A DNA stretch of 64,000 bases from DATEPR01 sp963780635 (GTDB lineage Bacteria > Actinomycetota > Actinomycetes > Mycobacteriales > Pseudonocardiaceae), in assembly GCA_963780635.1 (NCBI GenBank), contig CAWACW010000016.1, forward strand, positions 1 through 64,000, read 5' to 3'. Made by a program: the position numbers and the translations under genes. Positions 53,701 to 60,949 of this stretch are shown here, piece by piece. How positions within the stretch are numbered: the first letter of the stretch is position 1; each line of letters starts with the position of its first letter. Under the pieces are notes generated by a model, which was not told where the DNA came from, ran no database searches, and worked only from the letters and a program-made list of their open reading frames with translations.

Positions 53701-54460
53701 CCGCGCCGACCTGGCCGGGCACGGCGACGGCAGGCGGGCCAGCACCCGCATCTTCGGTTCCAAGCCCGGCGCCTACGGTGCCGGCCTGCTGCCGCTGATC
53801 GACGCCCGCAACTGGCGCGACGACGGTGACCTCGCCGAGGTCTACGCCACCTGGGGCGGCTACGCGTACGGCAGCGGCCTGGACGGCAGGCCCGCCCGCG
53901 ACGACATGGAGGTCGCGTACCGGCGGATCCAGGTGGCCGCGAAGAACGTGGACACCCGCGAGCACGACATCGCCGACTCCGACGACTACTTCCAGTACCA
54001 CGGCGGCATGGTCGCGATGGTCCGCTCGCTCACCGGCGACAACCCGGCCGCCTACGTCGGCGACTCCGCCGTGCCGCACGCCGTGCGTACCCGCAGCCTG
54101 GGCGAGGAGACCAAGCGGGTGTTCCGCGCACGCGTGGTCAACCCGAAGTGGATCGCGGCCATGCGCCGGCACGGCTACAAGGGCGCGTTCGAGCTGGCCG
54201 CGACCGTCGACTACCTGTTCGGCTTCGACGCCACGGCGGGCGTGGTGGACGACTGGATGTACGGGCAGCTCGCGCAGAGTTACGTGTTCGACGACGAGGT
54301 CCGTGACTTCATGCGCCAGTCCAACCCGTGGGCGTTGCGCGGGGTCACCGAACGGCTGCTGGAGGCCGCCGAGCGTGGCCTGTGGGCGGAGCCGGACCCG
54401 GACACGCTGGACCGGCTGCGGGCGGTCTATCTCGACCTGGAGGGCGAGCTGGAGGGCTGA
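50792..54460 (+). CDS. cobN: Cobaltochelatase large subunit CobN
   Basis: CobN inserts cobalt into hydrogenobyrinic acid a,c-diamide with ATP-driven help from AAA+ and VWA subunits. The 1222-residue length and conserved segments (HLGKHGTLEWLPGKGLGLS, VYPFIVNDPGEGTQAKRRGH, SVDPKAIPSRNAFDTG, RIDIVVRISGFFRDAFPHV, NVDTREHDIADSDDYFQYHGG) are typical of CobN/BchH-type chelatases. It is under a cobalamin riboswitch. Its presence indicates late cobalt insertion (aerobic-type route). CobS and CobT are not present; the ChlI/ChlD fusion at 57576 presumably replaces them. Confidence 0.96.
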   Translation: MAAARILLLSTADTDLLAARDCGADYRVANPARVTVPDLPALLDGVAIVVVRLLGGLRAWPEGIAELRRRRVPLVCLGGEATPDAELMAQSSVPAGVAAQALAYLVQGGLPNLRELAGFLSDTILLTGEGFAPPAATPAYGRHGDRPLDPARPTVGIVFYRAHELAGNTAFVDALADAVESAGANALPVFCGSLRSLSPETAAELRTLLGPCDALVATVLAAGGAVAAEASAGGAEDSWDAGALAELDIPVLQGLVLTSSRETWAASDAALTPMDAGMQVAIPEFDGRLIGVPFSFKETGADGIPVYAADPERAARVAGIATRLARLRHVPAGQRRLAVVLSSYPTKHSRVGNAVGLDTPASAVALFAALVEQGYDLGGLDPATVDGDTLVHQLIAAGGHDVEWLTEEQMGQAAIRVPAQVYRRWFAELPEPLRVSMTEHWGAPPGELYVDGDEIYVAALRFGNVVLMIQPPRGFGENPIAIYHDPDLPPSHQYLAAYRWLDLEFGVHAVLHLGKHGTLEWLPGKGLGLSADSAPDAVLGDLPLVYPFIVNDPGEGTQAKRRGHAVVVDHLIPPMARADTYGDLAKLEQLLDEYASVAALDPDKLPVVRAQVWELITAAQLHHDLHMPEQPDAAEFDEFVLHVDGYLCEIKDVQIRDGLHILGRAPVGDELVNDVLAILRARQVFGGAVGALPGLRAALAVHFGLDEQELLAQPGARVTVPDTLTKLVDGPARTGADVVDLLESLARKLVIASHESGWRPADVPSVVGDVLGEDVPDVAAVLRFGCEELVPRLAATTDEIRNVLRALDGRFVPPGPSGSPTRGLVSVLPTGRNFYSVDPKAIPSRNAFDTGAALADSLLARHRADTGEWPRSVGLTVWGTSAMRTQGDDIAELLWLLGTRPRWDDASRRVTGFEIVPPAELGRPRIDIVVRISGFFRDAFPHVVTLLDDAIRAVAELAESDEQNFVAAHYRADLAGHGDGRRASTRIFGSKPGAYGAGLLPLIDARNWRDDGDLAEVYATWGGYAYGSGLDGRPARDDMEVAYRRIQVAAKNVDTREHDIADSDDYFQYHGGMVAMVRSLTGDNPAAYVGDSAVPHAVRTRSLGEETKRVFRARVVNPKWIAAMRRHGYKGAFELAATVDYLFGFDATAGVVDDWMYGQLAQSYVFDDEVRDFMRQSNPWALRGVTERLLEAAERGLWAEPDPDTLDRLRAVYLDLEGELEG

Positions 54461-54467
54461 CCCCGAA

Positions 54468-54473
54468 TACCCT
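54468..54473 (+). promoter_or_regulatory. Candidate -10 element for the M48 peptidase gene
   Basis: TACCCT ends 6 bp before the ATG at 54480, again the leaderless geometry seen for map. Confidence 0.4.
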
Positions 54474-54479
54474 GGACCT

Positions 54480-55532
54480 ATGGCATCCAGCGGTGGCGAG
54501 CGAGCCGAGGTCCTCCGGACCAGCACCCGGGTCCGGTTCCCCGGCATCAGCCCGAGGGCGTACGAGCACCCGGCCGACCGCGGTGCGCTGACCGCGCTGC
54601 GCTCGGTGCCCGGCTTCCCGGTCGTGCTCAAGGCCGCCGCGGGAGCGTTCTCCGAGCGCGGCGAGCGGCTGATGTCGCTCGCGTCATCGGTGCGGGTCGG
54701 CCCGAAGCAGTACCCGGCGCTGCACGAGATGCGGGCCGAGTGCGCGGCGATCCTGGACATCGACCCGATTCCCGAGATGTTCGTGATGCGTGACCCGGAC
54801 ACCAACGCGGTGACGCTCGGCATCGACAAGCCGTTCATCATGCTCACCAGCGGCTTGGTTGCCGCGGCCGATCCGGAGGCCCTGCGAGTCGCCATCGGGC
54901 ACGAGCTTGGCCACGCGCTGTCGGGCCACGTCCTCTACCGGACCGTGCTGTTCCGGTTGCTGCGCATGTCCAACGCGATGGCCTGGCTGCCCGGGGGCTA
55001 CTGGGGCATCCGCGCGGTGATCGCGGCGCTGATGGAGTGGTACCGCAAGGCCGAGCTGTCCGCCGACCGCGCGGGCCTGCTGTGCTCCCAGGACCCGGCG
55101 GCGTCGCTGCGCCTGCACATGATCATCGCGGGGGCGAACAGCCCGGACGATGTGGACACCGCCGAGTTCCTGCGGCAGGCGGCCGACTACGAGTCGTCGG
55201 GCGACGTCCGGGACAGTGTGCTCAAGATGATCAACACGGTGAACCTCACGCACCCGCTGGCCGTGGTGCGGGCCGCCGAGCTGCAGCGCTGGGCCGCGTC
55301 CGAGGAGTACCGCGCGATCCTGACCGGCAGCTACCCGAGGCGGGACGACGAGCAGCCCGCGGGCGCGTGGCGCGACGACATGAAGACCGCCGCCCGCTCG
55401 TACCGGGACACCGTGAAGACGTCCGCCGACCCGCTCGCCAAAGTCCTCGGCGACGTCGGCGGTGTGCTTTCCGACACGGCGTCGAAGGTGTGGCACCGGT
55501 TCGGCGGCAAGGACGAGCCGCCGACGGAGTGA
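54480..55532 (+). CDS. M48 family metallopeptidase
   Basis: A 350-residue zinc peptidase related to HtpX/Ste24. The active site HELGHALSGH is at about residues 141-150; the third ligand Glu is in RKAELSADRAGL. A hydrophobic segment (LLRMSNAMAWLPGGYWGIRAVIAALM, given as the region 158-183) may dip into the membrane. The C-terminal 100 residues are hydrophilic. The cellular target is unknown; the family removes damaged membrane proteins. Confidence 0.88.
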   Translation: MASSGGERAEVLRTSTRVRFPGISPRAYEHPADRGALTALRSVPGFPVVLKAAAGAFSERGERLMSLASSVRVGPKQYPALHEMRAECAAILDIDPIPEMFVMRDPDTNAVTLGIDKPFIMLTSGLVAAADPEALRVAIGHELGHALSGHVLYRTVLFRLLRMSNAMAWLPGGYWGIRAVIAALMEWYRKAELSADRAGLLCSQDPAASLRLHMIIAGANSPDDVDTAEFLRQAADYESSGDVRDSVLKMINTVNLTHPLAVVRAAELQRWAASEEYRAILTGSYPRRDDEQPAGAWRDDMKTAARSYRDTVKTSADPLAKVLGDVGGVLSDTASKVWHRFGGKDEPPTE

Positions 55533-55562
55533 CTGCCGTGGCGCTTGTGGTATCCACGTGAA

Positions 55563-56030
55563 ATGAGTTCCCACGCCGTGTCCACGGTGCTGCATCGCGA
55601 ATGGGCAGCCGACCTGAGCCCGCAACGCCTCTACGACCTGCTTCGGTTGCGGGTCGACGTGTTCGTGGTCGAGCAGGACTGTCCGTATCCGGAACTGGAC
55701 GGGCGTGATCTGGAGGAGGGCACCCGGCACTTCTGGATCGGCTCGGACACCGACCCTGACCAGCCTGTCGCGTACCTGCGGGTGCTGGCGGAGCCGGACG
55801 GCGGCTTCCGCATCGGCAGGGTCTGCACCGCTGCCGGGTGCCGTGGCAAGGGTCTGTCCCGGCGGCTGATGGAGGCCGCGCTGGCCGACGTCGGTGACCA
55901 CGACTCGGTGCTGGACGCGCAGGTCCAGGTCCAGGGCCTGTACGCGGCATTCGGCTACGAACGCGCTGGTGAGGAGTTCATCGAGGACGGCATCCCGCAC
56001 ATCACCATGCGCAGGGCCGCCGCGGGCTGA
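55563..56030 (+). CDS. ElaA-like GNAT acetyltransferase
   Basis: A 155-residue GNAT with the ElaA subfamily start LYDLLRLRVDVFVVEQDCPYPELDG, the acetyl-CoA loop RVCTAAGCRGKGLSRRLME and the C-terminus GYERAGEEFIEDGIPHITM. Function unknown. It lies 30 bp after the M48 gene. An alternative start at 55545 adds six residues. Confidence 0.88.
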   Translation: MSSHAVSTVLHREWAADLSPQRLYDLLRLRVDVFVVEQDCPYPELDGRDLEEGTRHFWIGSDTDPDQPVAYLRVLAEPDGGFRIGRVCTAAGCRGKGLSRRLMEAALADVGDHDSVLDAQVQVQGLYAAFGYERAGEEFIEDGIPHITMRRAAAG

Positions 56031-56043
56031 ACCCGCTCCCGGC

Positions 56044-57228
56044 TTACCGGACTGGGGCATTCTCCGTGATCACTGTCACGGCGCGCTCGATGTCGGCTTC
56101 GGTCAGGTCGGCGCGCGCGGTCAGGCGTAGCCGGGACACCGAGTCCGGTACCGACGGCGGCCGGAAGCAGCCGACGACCACGCCCGCCTCGCGGCAGCGC
56201 GTCGACCAGGCCAGTGCGCCGTCCGCGGACGGCGCACGCACCGAGATGACCGCCGCGGCGGGCGTGCTCGCGCGGAGCCCGGCGGCGGTGAGGCGCTCGG
56301 CGAGGGCCGTGGCGTTCGCCAGCACCTTGCCGCTGCGGTCCGGTTCGCCGCGCAGGATCTTCAGCGCGGTGAGCGCCGCGGCGGCACTGGCCGGTGCCAG
56401 GCCGGTGTCGAAGATGAAGCTGCGCGCGGTGTCCACCAGGTGATGGATCACCCTGCGCGGTCCGATGATCGCGCCGCCCTGCGCGCCCAACGACTTCGAC
56501 AGCGTGACAGTCGTCACCACGTCCGGCGAGCCCTGCAGCCCAGCCGCCGCGACCGCGCCCCGGCCGCCCTCCCCGAGCACGCCCAGCCCGTGTGCGTCGT
56601 CCACCACCAGCGCGGCACCGTGTTCCCGGCATACCTCGGCCAGTTCCGGCAGCGGGGCGAGATCACCGTCCACGGAGAACACCGAGTCGGTCACCACGAG
56701 TGCGCGCTGCCGGGTCCGGCTGGCCAGTGCCCGTGCCACCGCGGCCGGATCGGCGTGGCCCACGACGGCCAACTCGGCCTTGGCCAGCCGGCATCCGTCG
56801 ATCAGCGAGGCGTGGATGTACTGGTCGGCGACGATCGCGCAGTGCTGGCCGGACAGCGCGGTCATCGCGGCGAGGTTGGCCGCGTAGCCCGATGCGAAGA
56901 CCAGCGCGGCCTGCGCGCCGGTGAAGGACGCCAGCTCCAGTTCCAGCTCGGTGTGCAGTTCCGTCGACCCGGTCACCAGCCGCGACCCGGTCGAGCCGGC
57001 ACCCCAGCGCATCGCGGCAGCCGCCGCCGCGCCGACCACCCGTTTGTCCCTGGTCAGGCCGAGATAGTCGTTGCCGGCAAGGTCGAGCGCGTCGGACGTG
57101 GCGGGCCGGGGACGCAGCTGCCGCTTCAACCCGGCGGACTTGCGCTCCTCGGCGTGTACGTCCACCCAGTCGAACACGTGCTCCGGTGCGACCCTGCCTG
57201 CGGGACCCGCGGTGACAGGTGTGCTCAC
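56044..57228 (-). CDS. bioF: 8-amino-7-oxononanoate synthase
   Basis: BioF condenses pimeloyl-ACP with alanine in biotin synthesis. The 394-residue PLP enzyme has the cofactor lysine in VTLSKSLGAQGG, DDAHGLGVLGEGGRG, and the N-terminal GNDYLGLTRDKRVV. No other biotin gene is near. It lies between two cobalamin genes but on the opposite strand and without a riboswitch of its own. The closely related enzymes KBL and ALAS cannot be fully excluded. Confidence 0.88.
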   Translation of the reverse strand: MSTPVTAGPAGRVAPEHVFDWVDVHAEERKSAGLKRQLRPRPATSDALDLAGNDYLGLTRDKRVVGAAAAAAMRWGAGSTGSRLVTGSTELHTELELELASFTGAQAALVFASGYAANLAAMTALSGQHCAIVADQYIHASLIDGCRLAKAELAVVGHADPAAVARALASRTRQRALVVTDSVFSVDGDLAPLPELAEVCREHGAALVVDDAHGLGVLGEGGRGAVAAAGLQGSPDVVTTVTLSKSLGAQGGAIIGPRRVIHHLVDTARSFIFDTGLAPASAAAALTALKILRGEPDRSGKVLANATALAERLTAAGLRASTPAAAVISVRAPSADGALAWSTRCREAGVVVGCFRPPSVPDSVSRLRLTARADLTEADIERAVTVITENAPVR

Positions 57229-57311
57229 CGGGGCATCCTAGGCACGCTCTGGGTCCACCACGTGGTAAGGCCGTGCTCAGCACTTGGTGTGCGTGGCATC
57301 GGGATGCGACG

Positions 57312-57541
57312 ATGCGAGCGACCCAGAGCGAGGGTGAGCGAGGAAGCCGGTGCGAATCCGGCGCGGTCCCGCCACTGTCACCGGGAAGTGGCCACCAGGC
57401 GTGCCACCGGGGTGTTCGACGACCCCGGGAAGGCGGTGGGCCATCTCGATCCGGGAGCCAGGACACTCCGCCCGCGCTGGGGTGCGGTCCGCCGCACCCA
57501 CCACCTTGACCCGGGCGTGGACACCCGAGGAAGGACACCGG
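57312..57541 (+). ncRNA. Cobalamin riboswitch upstream of the chelatase fusion gene
   Basis: Conserved elements: GGAAGCCGGTGCGAATCC, GGTCCCGCCACTGTCA, CCGGGAAGGC, and the B12 box GAGCCAGGACACT at 57455-57467. The aptamer spans about 57312-57485; the remainder is the expression platform with a complementary pair GGTGCGG / CCGCACC. A GAGGAAGGA ribosome binding site follows at about 57527, serving the short leader ORF at 57544. Confidence 0.93.
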
Positions 57542-57543
57542 GC

Positions 57544-57579
57544 ATGACCCTGACTGCTGTCGGTTCGGTCGGCGGATGA
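57544..57579 (+). CDS. 11-residue leader ORF coupled to the chelatase gene
   Basis: ATG at 57544 behind GAGGAAGGA encodes MTLTAVGSVGG and ends in TGA overlapping the ATG of the next gene (ATGA). The chelatase ATG itself has only a weak ribosome binding site (GTCGGCGG). Ribosomes that translate the leader would restart on the chelatase gene. This makes the leader start the point on which the riboswitch probably acts. Translation is inferred. Confidence 0.5.
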   Translation: MTLTAVGSVGG

Positions 57580-59558
57580 CCGCCGGCTTCCCGTTCTCCG
57601 CCGTCGTCGGGCACGACGACCTCCGACTTGCCCTGCTGCTCAACGCCGTGCATCCGGCGATCGGCGGTGTGCTGGTGCGTGGCGAGAAGGGCACCGCCAA
57701 GTCCACGGTGGTCCGGGCGCTGGCCGGTCTGCTGCCTGAGGTCGAGGTGGTCGAGAGCTGCCGGTTCGCCTGCGATCCCGCCGCACCCGACCCTGGCTGC
57801 CCGGACGCGCCGCACGGCCCGGCAGCGCACACCCGGCCTGCCGCGCTGGTCGAGCTGCCGGTCGGGGCGACCGAGGATCGCCTGATCGGGTCGCTGGACC
57901 TGGAGCGCGCGCTGACCGAGGGAGTGCGGGCGTACCAGCCGGGGCTGCTGGCCGGGGCGCATCGCGGCGTGCTCTACGTGGACGAGGTCAACCTGCTGCA
58001 CGACCACCTCGTGGACCTGTTGCTGGACGCGGCCGCGATGGGCCGCGCGCACGTGGAGCGCGACGGGGTGTCGGTGTCGCACGCGGCGACGTTCCTGCTG
58101 GTCGGCACCATGAACCCGGAAGAGGGCGAGCTGCGGCCGCAGTTGCTGGACCGGTTCGGCCTGACCGTGCGGGTCGTGGCGTCGCGTGAGGTCGCGGTGC
58201 GGGCCGAGGTGATCCGGCGGCGACTGGCCTACGAGGCGGACCCGGACGGTTTCGCCACGTCGTGGGCCGCTGCCGACGACGACCTGGCCTCCCGGATCGT
58301 CCAGGCGCGGGCCACGTTGCCTGCCGTGGTGCTGCCGGACGTCGAGGTGCAGCGCATCGCCGCCGTGTGTGCGGCGATGGAGGTCGACGGCATGCGGGCG
58401 GACCTCGTGGTCGCGCGGACGGCCGTTGCGCACGCGGCGTGGCGGGGTGAGCAGGTGGTCGCCGAACACGATGTCGAGGTCGCGGTCCGGTTGGCGTTGC
58501 CGCATCGGCGGCGCCGGGACCCGTTCGACGAACCCGGGCTGTCCGAGGAACAGCTGACCGACGCGATGCGATCGGCCGCCGACGAGATCGACCAGCCACC
58601 CCCGGACGACGACCCGTCGCCGCCGGACGACCCGCCCGGCGGCCCGGCGCCCGAGTCGCCGTCGGGCAACGGCTCCTCGTCCGAATCCGCTGACACCGCT
58701 GGTGACCCCGGCGAGGGCCGGGCACCCGCGCAGCGGCCGCCCGCCGCGCCGTCCCCGTCGTTCCGGGCGCGGCTGTTGCAGGTGCCGGGTGTCGGCGAGG
58801 GAGCGCCCGGGCGCCGGTCGCGGGCCAGGTCGGGCTTCGGCCGGATCGTGCGGGCCGCGGATCCCGGTGCGCCGGGCGGTGCCGGCCTGCATCTGGTCGG
58901 CACGTTGTCCGCCGCCGCACCACACCAGTTGTCGCGTGGTCGGTCCGGGCCGGGGCTGGCGTTGCGAGCCGAGGACGTGCGGCGTGCCGTGCGCGAGGGG
59001 CGTGAGGGCAATCTCGTGCTGTTCGCCGTGGACGCGTCGGGGTCGATGGCAGCGCGGGCGCGGATGTCGGCGGTCACCGGGGCGGTGCTGTCGTTGCTGG
59101 CGGACGCGTACCAGCGGCGGGACAAGGTCGGCGTGGTGACGTTCCGGGCGGGCGGGGCGGAGTTGGCGTTGCCGCCGACGTCGTCGGTCGACGCGGCGGC
59201 CCGCAGGTTGCGCGGGCTGAGCACCGGCGGCCGGACGCCGTTGGCGGACGGCTTGTTGCTGACGCGGCGGGTACTCGCGGCGGAGCGCTTGCGCGACCCG
59301 AGGCGGCGGCCGTTGCTGATCGTGCTGACCGACGGGCGGGCGACGTCCAGTGGCGCGGGCGGCGACCCGGTCGCGGATGCGCTGCGGGCGGCGGCGCTGC
59401 TGGCGGCGGACGGGGTCGCGTCGATCACGGTGGACTGTGAGAGCGGCCCCGTGCGGCTGGGCTTGGCGGGCCGGTTGGCGGGTGCGCTGGGCGGGCCGTG
59501 CCTGACGGTGGCGCAGCTGTCCGCGGACCAGGTGGCCGGCGTCGTGCGGGCTGCGTGA
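57576..59558 (+). CDS. ChlI/ChlD-type chelatase subunit (AAA+ and VWA fusion) for CobN
   Basis: A 660-residue protein combining a Mg-chelatase I-like AAA+ domain (about 1-330; Walker A RGEKGTAKST, Walker B GVLYVDEVNLL), an acidic Pro/Ser-rich linker (about 335-400) and a VWA domain (about 470-655) with the metal site FAVDASGSMAAR. In actinobacteria with CobN but no CobS/CobT, such fused ChlID proteins are taken to power cobalt insertion. Riboswitch control and position before cobO support this. A photosynthetic Mg-chelatase role is excluded by context. Confidence 0.9.
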   Translation: MTAGFPFSAVVGHDDLRLALLLNAVHPAIGGVLVRGEKGTAKSTVVRALAGLLPEVEVVESCRFACDPAAPDPGCPDAPHGPAAHTRPAALVELPVGATEDRLIGSLDLERALTEGVRAYQPGLLAGAHRGVLYVDEVNLLHDHLVDLLLDAAAMGRAHVERDGVSVSHAATFLLVGTMNPEEGELRPQLLDRFGLTVRVVASREVAVRAEVIRRRLAYEADPDGFATSWAAADDDLASRIVQARATLPAVVLPDVEVQRIAAVCAAMEVDGMRADLVVARTAVAHAAWRGEQVVAEHDVEVAVRLALPHRRRRDPFDEPGLSEEQLTDAMRSAADEIDQPPPDDDPSPPDDPPGGPAPESPSGNGSSSESADTAGDPGEGRAPAQRPPAAPSPSFRARLLQVPGVGEGAPGRRSRARSGFGRIVRAADPGAPGGAGLHLVGTLSAAAPHQLSRGRSGPGLALRAEDVRRAVREGREGNLVLFAVDASGSMAARARMSAVTGAVLSLLADAYQRRDKVGVVTFRAGGAELALPPTSSVDAAARRLRGLSTGGRTPLADGLLLTRRVLAAERLRDPRRRPLLIVLTDGRATSSGAGGDPVADALRAAALLAADGVASITVDCESGPVRLGLAGRLAGALGGPCLTVAQLSADQVAGVVRAA

Positions 59559-59570
59559 GAGGAGGTCGTT

Positions 59571-60185
59571 GTGCCACAAGGAAAACCGGCGGTCGTACCG
59601 GATGACGGCCTGACGACGCGGCAGCGCAGGAACAAGCCGTTGGTGATCGTGCACACGGGGTCGATGAAGGGGAAGTCGACGGCCGCGTTCGGGTTGGCGT
59701 TGCGGGGCTGGCACCAGGGCTGGTCGATCGGGGTTTTCCAGTTCGTGAAGTCGGCGAAGTGGAAGGTCGGCGAGGAGGTGGCGTTCCGCGCGCTGGGGCG
59801 GGTGCACGAGGAGACCGGCGAGGGTGGGCCGGTCGAGTGGCACAAGATGGGAGAGGGGTGGTCGTGGACGCGCAAGCAGGGCAGCGAGGACGACCATGCG
59901 GCCGCGGCGCTGGAGGGCTGGCGGGAGATTCAGCGGCGGCTGGCGGCGGGCAGGCACGGCCTGTACGTGCTGGACGAGTTCACGTACCCGCTGAAGTGGG
60001 GCTGGGTCGACGTGGCCGAGGTGATCGAGACCCTCGCCGGGCGCCCCGACAGACAACACGTCGTCATCACCGGTCGCGACGCGCCGCCGGAACTGGTCGC
60101 GGCGGCCGACCTGGTGATGGAGACCACAAAGATCAAACACCCGATGGACGCGGGCCAAAAAGGCCAACGAGGCATCGAATGGTGA
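59571..60185 (+). CDS. cobO: Cob(I)yrinic acid a,c-diamide adenosyltransferase
   Basis: CobO attaches the adenosyl group to cobalt. The 204-residue CobA/BtuR-type enzyme has the modified P-loop GSMKGKSTAAFG, VLDEFTYPLKWGWVDV and the C-terminal MDAGQKGQRGIEW. GTG start behind GAGAGGAGG, 12 bp after the chelatase gene. Confidence 0.95.
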   Translation: MPQGKPAVVPDDGLTTRQRRNKPLVIVHTGSMKGKSTAAFGLALRGWHQGWSIGVFQFVKSAKWKVGEEVAFRALGRVHEETGEGGPVEWHKMGEGWSWTRKQGSEDDHAAAALEGWREIQRRLAAGRHGLYVLDEFTYPLKWGWVDVAEVIETLAGRPDRQHVVITGRDAPPELVAAADLVMETTKIKHPMDAGQKGQRGIEW

Positions 60186-60949
60186 CCACCGGCAGGCCGG
60201 GCCGGCGCAACGCGACGCAGCCCAAGCACGCGCTGATCTCGCCGGGCCGCGCGGTGGCGGTAGTCCACGAGTCGCCGGCATGTGAGCACACCGCGCCAGG
60301 CCGCGCCCAGGAGCCAGGCCGTAGCCAGGCGCCTGCCCACACCCGGGCGTCAGCCCACAGCCAGGCGTCGAGCCGCACCCAGGCGCCAGGCCGCAGCCAG
60401 GCGCCTGCCCACACCCGGGCGTCAGCCCACAGCCAGGCGTCGAGCCGCACCCAGGCGCCGGGCCGCAGCCAGGCGTCAGCCCGCACCCGAGCCTCAGGCC
60501 GCGGCCAAGCGCCTGCCCGTAGCCAGGCGTCAGGCTGCGGGCTGGCGCCTGCTCGCACCCAGGCGCCTGCCCGCACCCAAACGCCAGGCCGCAGCCAAGC
60601 GCCGGTCGAACGCGCCGCGGCCGAGCGCGGGCGAGCCCAGGCCGCGCCCCTCCGCGAACGGATCCCGGCCGACCCGATGCCAAGCGCGCCTGGCCGCCGA
60701 ACGGCCGAAGCCGGGCCGGCGCGGAGCGGGCTCTTGCCCGCGCATGGCCACCGGCGGTCGGCAGCCCCGCGCGGGGTATCCCGGCACGGAACCGCTCGCG
60801 GTCGCCCGCGGCCGGGCGGGCTGCGGCCCACAGTGCATCGACTCGTCCGGTCCGAACCCAGCCGCGGCCGGGCGCGCCCGGGGCCTGGCGGCGGAGGGAC
60901 GTGTCGGAGTCGAGGCACGGTGGATTCAGCAGGGTGGATTCAGTTGTGA
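60179..60949 (+). CDS. Hypothetical Arg/Ser/Ala-rich repeat protein between cobO and cobB
   Basis: A 256-codon frame beginning at the ATG that overlaps the cobO stop and ending in a TGA that overlaps the cobB GTG. After about 35 ordinary residues (TTGRPGRRNATQPKHALISP) come 17 consecutive hexapeptides of form A-[PS]-[GAS]-[RH]-[ST]-[QR], then an Arg/Pro/Gly-rich remainder. No homology was recognised; cobO is normally followed directly by cobB. It may be a basic, disordered protein or only a repeat expansion that keeps the frame open. Other frames are also open here, so translation is unproven. Confidence 0.3.
   Translation: MVTTGRPGRRNATQPKHALISPGRAVAVVHESPACEHTAPGRAQEPGRSQAPAHTRASAHSQASSRTQAPGRSQAPAHTRASAHSQASSRTQAPGRSQASARTRASGRGQAPARSQASGCGLAPARTQAPARTQTPGRSQAPVERAAAERGRAQAAPLRERIPADPMPSAPGRRTAEAGPARSGLLPAHGHRRSAAPRGVSRHGTARGRPRPGGLRPTVHRLVRSEPSRGRARPGPGGGGTCRSRGTVDSAGWIQL
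60293..60598 (+). repeat. 18-bp tandem repeat array, about 17 units
   Basis: Degenerate 18-bp units based on GCGCCAGGCCGCAGCCAG. A perfect or nearly perfect 72-bp block of four units (60329-60400) is duplicated directly at 60401-60472, a recent amplification. Confidence 0.9.

Noticed and set aside
51566..54895. 1109-codon open frame on the minus strand opposite cobN
   Set aside because: The plus-strand CobN is unmistakable; the minus frame is open only because of the high GC third-position bias and has no family signature.
56044..57228. bioF as a riboswitch-controlled cobalamin gene
   Set aside because: It is on the opposite strand to both riboswitches and its product is a biotin-type PLP synthase.
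60133..60918. Minus-strand repeat frame (AWLRPGAWVRLDAWLWAD) opposite the cobO-cobB junction
   Set aside because: The 18-bp repeat keeps all frames open; only the plus frame has coupled start and stop with the operon.
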